Source: Blautia glucerasea (GTDB taxonomy: Bacteria; Bacillota; Clostridia; Lachnospirales; Lachnospiraceae). Taken from it: a stretch of 64,000 nucleotides of DNA. A program made the translations under genes and the position numbers. Below the pieces are notes generated by a model. The model made no database searches and was not told where the DNA came from. It saw nothing but the letters and a program-made list of their open reading frames with translations. Position 1 is the first letter of the stretch, and each line of letters opens with the position of its first letter. Location of the stretch: positions 1-64,000 of the forward strand of contig NZ_JAJBMO010000011.1 in assembly GCF_020537505.1 (NCBI RefSeq), in the 5' to 3' direction. Positions 57,513 to 64,000 of the stretch are shown in pieces.

Positions 57513-57707
57513 GTGGTTTATTATTATCCTTGCCAAAGGTATATCCAAGACCAAAGCAGGTTAAGCCGAAGCTCACTACTGCAATAAAATCAACAATACT
57601 CATGGCTTAGCCCTCCTTTCCAGTGGATTCTCTTTCGAGTTTCTATGTAATCAGAGGGTCACAGTCCCTCTGTTGAAGGACTAACCGCCTACCGTTATGA
57701 TAGCACC
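57431..57707. repeat. Inverted repeats flanking the toxin locus
   Basis: Imperfect arms at 57431-57455 and 57678-57707 share GTGCTA and CGGTTAGTCC (inverted). Each forms the 5' end of one of the two converging RNAs. In the toxin leader, CAGAGGG-N7-CCCTCTG adds a hairpin. Confidence 0.6.
57505..57603 (-). CDS. 32-residue hydrophobic peptide, putative type I toxin
   Basis: It begins MSIVDFIAVVSFGLTCFGLG and ends GKDNNKPQK: one membrane span with a polar, basic tail, like type I toxins or holin-like toxins of Firmicutes. A strong AAAGGAGGG precedes the ATG. Its own promoter lies at 57718-57746 (minus). The stop codon is within the terminator stem. Confidence 0.6.
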   Translation of the reverse strand: MSIVDFIAVVSFGLTCFGLGYTFGKDNNKPQK

Positions 57708-57717
57708 CATGATGTAA

Positions 57718-57746
57718 ATTATAGCAGTCAGGGACATTGTATGCAA
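57718..57746 (-). promoter_or_regulatory. Toxin promoter
   Basis: On the minus strand TTGCAT (57746-57741), 17 bases, TATAAT (57723-57718); leader of about 105 bases before the toxin ATG. Confidence 0.65.
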
Positions 57747-57777
57747 TAAAAAAATACGAAACATAAAAGAGGCTGTA

Positions 57778-58389
57778 ATGAAGATAAAAGATGTTGAAAA
57801 ACGAACTGGAATTACAAGTTATAATATCAGATTTTATGAGAAAGAAAATTTATTAATTCCGAAAAGAAATCCTGTAAATGGATATCGTGAATATACAGAG
57901 GAAGATATTCTTTTGTTAAATCGTATAAAAATGTTAAGGATGTTAGATATTCCGGTTTCAGATATTAGAAAAATTTTATATGAAAAGGAAACATTAACCA
58001 GTGTTTTAAATACACATTTGCTTAAAATTAAAGAAGAAGAAAATAGACTTAGGCAGAATTATTTTTTATGCGAAGAGTTGATAAAAATGGATATGAGTGT
58101 GACTGATTTATCAGAAGAGATGTTAGATAAAATGGTATCTGGAAAAGAGGAATATATTTACCAATTGGAGAGAATAAAACGGCAGGACAGGATACAAAAA
58201 ATTTTCGATACTTCTAAATTAATTGTTTGTATTGTAGGGGGAGTAATTGCAGTCATTATGTGCGTGCAATTATATTTGAAATTATGTAATACATATATGA
58301 GTGCTCCGTTTAAAGTAATAACTCTTATTTTGAGTTTGATTTTGGTGGTTTCAATATTACGGATTATAGTGTGTAATGAAACAAAATAA
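57778..58389 (+). CDS. MerR-family regulator with C-terminal membrane helices
   Basis: A 203-residue protein with an N-terminal MerR winged helix (MKIKDVEKRTGITSYNIRFYEKENLL), a coiled-coil dimerisation helix (about 75-135) and two C-terminal membrane segments (about 145-165 and 175-195). Membrane anchoring is unusual for MerR proteins. It lies just upstream of the ABC transporter genes and probably controls them. Confidence 0.85.
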   Translation: MKIKDVEKRTGITSYNIRFYEKENLLIPKRNPVNGYREYTEEDILLLNRIKMLRMLDIPVSDIRKILYEKETLTSVLNTHLLKIKEEENRLRQNYFLCEELIKMDMSVTDLSEEMLDKMVSGKEEYIYQLERIKRQDRIQKIFDTSKLIVCIVGGVIAVIMCVQLYLKLCNTYMSAPFKVITLILSLILVVSILRIIVCNETK

Positions 58390-58502
58390 GAATGCGAAGA
58401 TATTTTTGAGAAAAAGAGGACAAATAGAAAATGTTCTCTTTTTTTCTTGACCTTAAACTTTCTCTAAGGTGTATATATAAGAAAAACAGGGAGGCGAGAG
58501 AT

Positions 58503-59258
58503 ATGTATGTAAATGTAGAAAATGTAAATTTTGCTTATGATAAGAAGCCAATATTACATGATATTAATTTTGGAATGAATAAGGGAGAGATAACAGGCTT
58601 AATTGGTCCTAATGGCGCAGGAAAATCAACAATGCTAAAACTCATGATAAAAAAAATGAAACCTGATAATGGTAAAATTATTATTGGTGATAATGATATA
58701 TTTTCTATTAAAAGAGAGAATAATCCTGTGACGTTCATTCCAGATATTCCAGTGTACTATGAAGAGTTGACTGTTTGGGAGCATCTTCAGTTTATTAAAG
58801 CACTGTACCCTGAGAACTCAGTGACAGTTGATTCATTAATTCGAGAATTTAATCTTAATCAGCACCTTAACAAAATTCCATCAGCACTTTCAAAAGGAAC
58901 GTTGCAGAAACTTATGATTGCACTTGCATTGTTGCGGCAATACGATGTGCTACTGGCAGATGAACCGTTTAATGGGTTGGATCCAGCACAAACATATAAA
59001 TTCAAAAATACTTTAAAAAATTTGAAGAAACAAGATAAAACGATACTCATATCTACACATTTACTAAGTTTGGCTGAAGATTTTTGTGACAGATATATTT
59101 TTTTATATGATGGAAGAATAGTCGAACAAGGAACAAAGGCAGAAATATTACAAAAGCAGCAGATGAATAAGGGAACTTCGTTGGAACAAATATATATGTC
59201 CTTAATTGGTGGGGGAGAGCATTATGCAGGAGTACAGAAAACTGTTATGTGTGAATAA
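58503..59258 (+). CDS. ABC transporter ATP-binding protein
   Basis: A 251-residue ATPase with Walker A GPNGAGKST, a divergent signature (LSKGTLQK), Walker B VLLADEPFNGLDP and switch His STHLLSL. It resembles exporter ATPases of the BcrA/YtrB group. ATG 58503 follows AGGGAGG; in-frame codons to 58431 are not used. It overlaps the permease by 35 bases. Confidence 0.92.
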   Translation: MYVNVENVNFAYDKKPILHDINFGMNKGEITGLIGPNGAGKSTMLKLMIKKMKPDNGKIIIGDNDIFSIKRENNPVTFIPDIPVYYEELTVWEHLQFIKALYPENSVTVDSLIREFNLNQHLNKIPSALSKGTLQKLMIALALLRQYDVLLADEPFNGLDPAQTYKFKNTLKNLKKQDKTILISTHLLSLAEDFCDRYIFLYDGRIVEQGTKAEILQKQQMNKGTSLEQIYMSLIGGGEHYAGVQKTVMCE

Positions 59259-60492
59259 GATTAGAGAAACTAAAAGATTAATAGAAAATATGCTGATACC
59301 TATATTGTCTTTGGTAGTTGCGGCAGCTGTTGTTGGATATCAAATTGTGATTAATTTTTTTCCAATAATTCGGAAGATAAATGCATGTAATCTTCGAATA
59401 TGTTATCTGGTATTTGGATTTTTGATATTATACTCGTTTGGCGTTTGTTTTATTAATGTTAAACCGGCAATTATAATAAAACCGGCATCATTGTTTTTCA
59501 TTCAAGAGAAAAGGATAAGACAAATGATATCAATAAAATATATAGGGTTAACCTTAAAGGACATTATATTTTCAATCATTCTTTCAGCTTGTATTAATGG
59601 AATCCATTTGAATAGAAATTTTCTATTTATATTACTCATAATATTCTTGCTATTAAATACAACCAATTTAATGAGATGGAAAATATATCATGCAAATCAA
59701 AGAAGAGATATTGGAATATGGCTGTTGTTTAGTATAATCTTGGTAATATCGCTTAAATATTTTTTTATGTGCATTATAGATATAGGAATATGGATGTATA
59801 TGCTAGTTTATGATTTTGGTGTTCTGGAAATAAATGCTTTAAAGTATGAAGATGAGATGCAATTTTTGGAAAAGGTACGTATTGCTCAAAATTTTAATAA
59901 TACTGTATTGTTAAATCAATATGCAAAAGAAAAAACGGTGAGATATTTACAGAGAAAAAATAAAGTATCCAATTTTTTATGCCACTTTCCATTGATATGG
60001 AAAGCTCAAATATCTATTTATAGATTAGGCAGAAATTGGATAATAATGGGAATGATTTTGTTTGCGATATGTTTAGGAATTTATAAAATGCCTTTCTGTT
60101 GGACGCTACCGTTTTTGCAACAAGAAGAAATTCGTTATATGTTATGGTTAGGAAGTATATTTGCCGTTTTTCGATTGACCTTACGGAGTATGGTTCAACA
60201 GCTGGATAGTATTCTTGAAAAAGCCACAGACGGCTTATTTATTCCTATATCGGAAAATCAAATTGTGAAACAGTTTATAGTTATACCAATTACAATTATT
60301 TGTGGTGAAGGAATTATAATGGCTTTTGCTGTAAACAGCAGTATAGTGCAAATACTGTTAGGATGTGCAATACTTATATGTGCGACAGTCCTGAATCTCT
60401 GGCTAGAAGTAAAATATAAAGATTTTCTGGTGAAAAAGGATTTTATTTTAAGTATTGCTGTTTTCTTAGGAGCATTGATACTTACCAAATAG
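59224..60492 (+). CDS. ABC-2-type membrane protein
   Basis: A 422-residue polytopic protein with about ten membrane segments and little sequence conservation, as usual for exporter permeases. It has a cytoplasmic loop of about 65 residues in the middle (NALKYEDEMQFLEKV). It pairs with the overlapping ATPase; substrate unknown (peptide antibiotic or lipid possible). ATG 59224 has GGGGGAGAG upstream. It is the last gene before the second tuf repeat. Confidence 0.82.
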   Translation: MQEYRKLLCVNKIRETKRLIENMLIPILSLVVAAAVVGYQIVINFFPIIRKINACNLRICYLVFGFLILYSFGVCFINVKPAIIIKPASLFFIQEKRIRQMISIKYIGLTLKDIIFSIILSACINGIHLNRNFLFILLIIFLLLNTTNLMRWKIYHANQRRDIGIWLLFSIILVISLKYFFMCIIDIGIWMYMLVYDFGVLEINALKYEDEMQFLEKVRIAQNFNNTVLLNQYAKEKTVRYLQRKNKVSNFLCHFPLIWKAQISIYRLGRNWIIMGMILFAICLGIYKMPFCWTLPFLQQEEIRYMLWLGSIFAVFRLTLRSMVQQLDSILEKATDGLFIPISENQIVKQFIVIPITIICGEGIIMAFAVNSSIVQILLGCAILICATVLNLWLEVKYKDFLVKKDFILSIAVFLGALILTK

Positions 60493-60526
60493 ATGAGAGA
60501 TATTATAGTGAGAAATGAAGTCGCTG

Positions 60527-60543
60527 TGATACCATTTTGATAC
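60527..60543 (+). repeat. TGATAC-N5-TGATAC, right end of element 1
   Basis: Same arrangement and orientation as 34053-34069; about 105 bases inside the right repeat. Confidence 0.55.
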
Positions 60544-60646
60544 TAAAAAATGCAGAGAATAGAAATATAGCCTGGAAAATCCACAACACAAGAAAATATG
60601 GACACGGAAATCACAGAAAATAATGGAATTTTAAGAACCTCACAAA

Positions 60647-60701
60647 CGTGAAGGTGGACGTACTGTAGGATCAGGACGTGTTGCTACAATCATCGAGTAA
60701 T
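60647..60701 (+). repeat. tuf 3' end, copy B (attR of element 1/attL of element 2)
   Basis: Identical over 55 bases to 33803-33857, but with no tuf gene upstream. It is the junction between element 1 and element 2, and would serve as the attachment core for either. Confidence 0.9.
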
Positions 60702-60720
60702 ACAATCTGAATATAGATTT

Positions 60721-60791
60721 GTTATCGTAAGATAACATTGTGTCCAAACGTAAGATACCCCGGAACCGCAAGGTTTCCGGGGTTTTTCTGT
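60721..60791 (+). terminator. Copy of the tuf terminator with a different upstream hairpin
   Basis: GTTATC-GTAA-GATAAC (60721-60736) occupies the place of GTACC-GCAA-GGTAC in copy A. The terminator (60758-60789) is identical to 33924-33955. Confidence 0.8.
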
Positions 60792-60895
60792 ACTCTAAGA
60801 AAAGAATTATTCGTAAATTTATCAGGTTAGTAATAGTGAAACATTTATCAGCAAGATGAAATACAGATAAATTTATAATTGAAAAATAAGACCAG

Positions 60896-60917
60896 CGGTG
60901 CCAAAACGGTGCCAAAA
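60896..60917 (+). repeat. Tandem CGGTGCCAAAA pair
   Basis: Two exact 11-base copies side by side, 195 bases from the tuf-end copy, at the place where element 1 has its TGATAC pair. Likely arm sites of the element 2 integrase. Confidence 0.5.
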
Positions 60918-60921
60918 AGAA

Positions 60922-60960
60922 ACTCCTGCGAATGTTTGCTATTCACAGGAGTATTTTTTT
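60922..60960 (-). terminator. Bidirectional terminator at the repressor end
   Basis: ACTCCTG/CAGGAGT with an inner GAAT/ATTC, T runs on both sides. Confidence 0.7.
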
Positions 60961-61441
60961 ACCAGCCTTTGATCTGTTTGATTTGTTCAGCACGTTCTGG
61001 ATCACGATGATATTGTAATTTCAGACGGATAGTTTCCACAACTTCCTGTCTGGATTCATCATCAAGCTGATAGAACGATGTAAGCAGATTATCTACATCA
61101 GGCATACTGTTCTTACCGAAAAGGTACATCAGCGGATACATAGAATTTTTTAAGTAAGTCTTTACACGACTTGCGTCTAATGCTCCGTTCAAACCGTCTG
61201 GAAGTGTAGGATAAATCTCTTCTTCCTTAATTGTGCCAGAAAATGGACTGGCAGAACATATCTCATTCACATCAATTTGCAATTCATTCGCAAGTCTTAA
61301 TGCAAAATCAAATCGAATATTGGAATCTTTTTGAATAATTGAATATAAGGTTGTAGCACTGATTCCGGTTGCCTTTGCAATTTTGCGGACATTTGTGCCT
61401 TTTTCATCAAGATATTTCTTTAAATTTTTACCGTCACCCAT
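60959..61441 (-). CDS. XRE-family repressor of element 2
   Basis: A 160-residue protein with a helix-turn-helix (LKKYLDEKGTNVRKIAKATGISATTLYSIIQKDSN) and a C-terminal part of unknown fold. It is not similar to the element 1 repressor outside the helix-turn-helix. ATG 61441 follows AAGGAGG. The divergent region holds TACGAA-type palindromes. Confidence 0.83.
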   Translation of the reverse strand: MGDGKNLKKYLDEKGTNVRKIAKATGISATTLYSIIQKDSNIRFDFALRLANELQIDVNEICSASPFSGTIKEEEIYPTLPDGLNGALDASRVKTYLKNSMYPLMYLFGKNSMPDVDNLLTSFYQLDDESRQEVVETIRLKLQYHRDPERAEQIKQIKGW

Positions 61442-61537
61442 AGAATCCTCCTTTTTCATATATTAGAAAATTACGAAAAACATAAATCTATAAAATATCA
61501 TAACACAGACGTGGAATAAAATAAAGAAAAAATAGTG

Positions 61538-61616
61538 TACGAAGTTCGTAAAAATGTGTTTACGAAATATTGACAACGATAGAAATACATGATATTATCA
61601 ATTTACGAAAATCGTA
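61538..61616. promoter_or_regulatory. xis-int promoter and operators of element 2
   Basis: Promoter TTGACA (61570-61575), 17 bases, TATTAT (61593-61598). Palindromes TACGAA-G-TTCGTA (61538-61550) and TACGA-AAA-TCGTA (61604-61616) flank it, plus a half-site TTACGAAAT at 61560. They are good candidates for repressor binding. Confidence 0.7.
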
Positions 61617-61673
61617 CAGATATAGAAATACAGTAAACGTATTCTATATCTGGAGAGGAAAGGAGGAGGCAAT

Positions 61674-61868
61674 ATGGCAAGTTACAATTATATGATGAGT
61701 GCTGATGAAGTGGCACAGGAATTAAACTGCTCAAAATCTCATGCCTATAAACTGGTGAAAGCTATGAATAAAGAATTATCTGCACAGGGATATATTACGA
61801 TGGCTGGAAGAATACCAAAGGCGTTTTGGGCAAAAAAGATGTATGGCTATGAAATAGCAGAAAATTAG
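61674..61868 (+). CDS. Excisionase-like HTH protein, element 2
   Basis: A 64-residue protein nearly colinear with the one at 34843 (MSADEVAQELNCSKSHAYKLVKAMNKELSAQGYITMAGRIPKAFW). AAGGAGGAGG precedes the ATG; the integrase starts 11 bases after its stop. Confidence 0.78.
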   Translation: MASYNYMMSADEVAQELNCSKSHAYKLVKAMNKELSAQGYITMAGRIPKAFWAKKMYGYEIAEN

Positions 61869-61879
61869 GGAGGATCAAT

Positions 61880-62971
61880 ATGGCTTACAGAGAAAAAGAC
61901 ACAAAAAAATGGACAGCCCAGTGGTTTGAGACAAATGTCATGGGTGAGAAGAAAAAACGCAGAAAGCGTGGATTTGAAACAAAGCGAGAAGCATTGGAGT
62001 TTGAACGAAGCAAAAAGTTGAGCAATGAGCGAAGTATGGATATGAAGCTGAGCGATTTTATTGAGATTTATTTTTCAGACAAACAAAATGATCTGAAAGA
62101 TCGAACAATCAAAAATAAAAGATATATGATGCAACAGCATATCGTTCCATACTTCGGAAATCAGATGATGAGTGAAATCAAGGCTTCACAGATTATTCAG
62201 TGGCAGAATGAAATTCAGAAAAAAGGCTATTCAGATTCTTATCTGAGAATGATTCAGAATCAGTTGACCAGTCTGTTTACACATGCAGCTAAAATCTATG
62301 ACTTGCCGGTTAATCCATGCAAGAAAGTGAAACGAATGGGAAATTCAGATTCAAGAAGTTTGAACTTCTGGACACTGGACGAGTACAAACAGTTTATACA
62401 GACAATGGAGCAAGGAACAAGATATTATCTTATGTTTGAGATGCTGTTCTGGACTGGATGCAGGATCGGGGAGCTGCTTGCGATTACAAAAGCTGATATC
62501 AATTTTGAAAAGAATCAGCTTAGTATCAATAAGACTTATTACCGGACAGGAATGCAGGATATTATCACAGAACCGAAAACAAAACAGTCCTTTCGGACAA
62601 TCGAAATTCCGGAATTTCTGAAAGAGGAAATTAAGGAATTTGTAGATGGTCATTACGGAATGCCGGATACAGAAAGATTATTTCCGGTTGTTCAGGAAGC
62701 GGTACAGCATAAGATGAAACGGCAGATTGAGCTGGCAGGAGTGAAGAAAATTCGAGTGCATGATATCAGGCACAGCCATGTGGCTTATCTTATTGAGAAA
62801 GGTGTGGAACCGTTATTGATTCGGGACAGATTAGGTCATAAAGATATTCGTATCACATTGAACACTTATGGACATCTTTATCCAAATCAGCAGAGAAAGA
62901 TTGCAAATCTTCTGGATAATGAAAATGGAAATGCTGTTACCGGATTGGGAGAAGAAAGAGATGAATGTTGA
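61880..62971 (+). CDS. Tyrosine integrase, element 2
   Basis: A 363-residue integrase colinear with the element 1 integrase and clearly homologous, sharing the AP2-like N-terminus (MAYREKDTKKWTAQWF), WTGCRIGELLAI (Arg), HDIRHSHV (HxxR) and GHKDIRITLNTYGHLY (Tyr). It ends soon after the catalytic Tyr. Both enzymes use the same tuf-end site, judging by copy B. Confidence 0.93.
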   Translation: MAYREKDTKKWTAQWFETNVMGEKKKRRKRGFETKREALEFERSKKLSNERSMDMKLSDFIEIYFSDKQNDLKDRTIKNKRYMMQQHIVPYFGNQMMSEIKASQIIQWQNEIQKKGYSDSYLRMIQNQLTSLFTHAAKIYDLPVNPCKKVKRMGNSDSRSLNFWTLDEYKQFIQTMEQGTRYYLMFEMLFWTGCRIGELLAITKADINFEKNQLSINKTYYRTGMQDIITEPKTKQSFRTIEIPEFLKEEIKEFVDGHYGMPDTERLFPVVQEAVQHKMKRQIELAGVKKIRVHDIRHSHVAYLIEKGVEPLLIRDRLGHKDIRITLNTYGHLYPNQQRKIANLLDNENGNAVTGLGEERDEC

Positions 62972-63140
62972 AAAGGCAAAAGAAAAAGCCCAGATAAATA
63001 ATCTGAGCAAGTTCTCTGATAATCAGATTCACTGATATACCATCTTGGCAGATTCAGTATATCACGAATCGGGAAATACGACAATTCCCGAATATCTGTT
63101 CATCAGAGACTTGCCCGGAAGGGCAGGAGGAGATGATGGA

Positions 63141-64000
63141 ATGAATATGAATGAAAAAAATAAAATTGAGAATTGTAGAATAGAACCAAAACTGAAACTG
63201 ATCAATATGGATTCAGTAGAGGTGGAACAGGTAGAATGGCTGCTTTATCCGTTTATTCCTTATGGAAAAGTGACCATTATACAGGGAGATCCAGGAGAAG
63301 GCAAGACAACGATGGTACTTCAGATTATTGCAAAACTGACCAGAGGAGAGCCGATTCTTCCTGTTACTGATAAAACGAAAACAAAAGAAAAACGAAGTGA
63401 TGAAGTCGATAGTGAGAATGAAGATTTAGATGCTGAAGATAATATGCAGGAACAGTCTTCTGTGTCACCTGTAAATGTAATCTATCAGACAGCAGAAGAT
63501 GGACTTGGAGATACTATCAAACCCAGATTACTTGCTGCAGGTGCAGATTGTTCAAAGGTGTTGGTGATTGATGACAGTGACCAGCCACTGACAATGGCAG
63601 ATGTCAGATTGGAAGAAGCAATCGTGCAGACAAAAGCAAAAATGGTTGTTCTTGATCCGATACAGGGCTTTCTGGGAGCGGACGTAGATATGCACAGGGC
63701 AAATGAGATCAGACCACTGATGAAGCGTATCGCAGTGCTGTCAGAAAAATATCACTGTGCAGTTATTTTAATCGGTCATATGAACAAAAACAGCAACGGC
63801 AAATCTTCTTATCGAGGACTTGGCTCCATTGATTTTCAGGCTGCTGCAAGAAGTGTTCTGATTGTCGGGCGAGTGAAAGATGAACCGGAAGTAAGAGTGG
63901 TATGTCATACGAAGAGTTCTCTTGCACCGGAAGGAACGTCCATTGCATTCAGACTGGATAAGAATAATGGGTTTGAATGGATTGGAGAATATGATATCAG
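63141..64000 (+). CDS. RepA-like AAA ATPase, element 2 (partial)
   Basis: Open to the end of the window (286 codons seen). Walker A GDPGEGKTT, Walker B VVLDPIQGF and LIGHMNK correspond to the element 1 ATPase. It has an acidic insert of about 30 residues (about 80-110) that the element 1 protein lacks. ATG 63141 has AGGAGG 10 bases upstream. The gap 62972-63140 has a CGGGAA/TTCCCG hairpin and no gene I can support. Confidence 0.85.
   Translation, partial: MNMNEKNKIENCRIEPKLKLINMDSVEVEQVEWLLYPFIPYGKVTIIQGDPGEGKTTMVLQIIAKLTRGEPILPVTDKTKTKEKRSDEVDSENEDLDAEDNMQEQSSVSPVNVIYQTAEDGLGDTIKPRLLAAGADCSKVLVIDDSDQPLTMADVRLEEAIVQTKAKMVVLDPIQGFLGADVDMHRANEIRPLMKRIAVLSEKYHCAVILIGHMNKNSNGKSSYRGLGSIDFQAAARSVLIVGRVKDEPEVRVVCHTKSSLAPEGTSIAFRLDKNNGFEWIGEYDI

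Larger units (their letters stand above)
33803..60701. mobile_element. Element 1: integrative element in tuf
   Basis: Flanked by 55-bp direct repeats of the tuf end; the unit is 26,844 bp from repeat to repeat. The left end holds repressor, excisionase and integrase; then RepA-like ATPase, DUF5348, MobV relaxase, TnpV. The right part holds small membrane and DNA-binding genes, a type I toxin locus and a MerR-ABC cassette. TGATAC-N5-TGATAC occurs near both ends. It has a relaxase but no type IV secretion genes, so it is mobilisable rather than self-transmissible. About 15.5 kb in its middle belongs to a second, nested element. Confidence 0.85.
60647..64000. mobile_element. Element 2: related tuf-end element (left part only)
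   Basis: Starts at copy B and shows the same gene order as element 1: repressor (minus), small excisionase, integrase, RepA-like ATPase (plus). The right end is outside the window. The integrase is shorter (363 residues) and similar to, but not the same as, that of element 1. Confidence 0.75.

Noticed and set aside
60640..60915. 91-codon minus-strand ORF across the second tuf-end copy
   Set aside because: It is the antisense of the tuf tail plus terminator; no ribosome binding site, and its start portion is non-coding DNA.

Overview
The window looks like a chromosomal segment of a gut Firmicute of the family Lachnospiraceae (class Clostridia). The clues are the ribosomal and RNA-polymerase gene order, AT-rich DNA with strong Gram-positive ribosome binding sites, an L10-leader RNA, and small DUF families that I associate with Lachnospiraceae. 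All family calls are from reading the proteins; no search was run.

Core region (1-33.9 kb). The first bases are the 3' end of a 23S rRNA gene, followed directly by a terminator with no 5S gene. Next come a MATE exporter, a membrane GGDEF protein, a sugar epimerase-like protein and small genes. The L10 leader-rplJ-rplL unit and the rpoB-rpoC unit follow, with a 774-residue secreted parallel beta-helix protein between them. A Cys/Met-rich 35-codon leader ORF followed by a terminator hairpin precedes a glutathionyl-hydroquinone-reductase-like gene and a polar amino-acid ABC uptake system (binding protein, GNAT enzyme, permease, ATPase) with an M20 peptidase. A Ser/Thr kinase-PP2C phosphatase-unknown gene cluster lies next to two convergent cell-wall genes, a beta-lactamase-fold hydrolase and an amidase. 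The str operon (rpsL, rpsG, fusA, tuf) closes the core.

Mobile region (33.8-64 kb). A 55-bp copy of the tuf 3' end plus a 53-bp copy of its terminator recurs 26.8 kb downstream, so tuf is the integration site of an element (element 1, about 33.80-60.70 kb) with repressor, excisionase, tyrosine integrase, RepA-like ATPase, MobV relaxase, TnpV, a MerR-ABC transporter cassette and a probable type I toxin-antitoxin locus. A related element (element 2) starts at the second tuf-end copy and runs out of the window. Inside element 1 sits a second tyrosine-integrase element (about 40.36-55.83 kb; MobA/MobL relaxase, overlapping coiled-coil genes, AbiE toxin-antitoxin). Inside that sits a TnpX-type serine-recombinase element (about 47.96-54.12 kb) carrying an RlmN/Cfr-family radical SAM methyltransferase behind a leader-peptide/attenuator region. 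This innermost element, or a deletion linked to it, has cut a VanR-like response regulator gene, an ABC permease gene and its own relaxase gene.

How it works together. The left two thirds is housekeeping: transcription, translation, amino-acid uptake, envelope upkeep. The right third is a nested set of transferable elements using highly expressed tuf as a safe harbour. The tuf reading frame and a terminator are kept at the insertion point, so the host pays little. The cargo I can name is one probable ribosome-modifying enzyme, one ABC exporter, one AbiE system and one short hydrophobic peptide with a probable antisense RNA.
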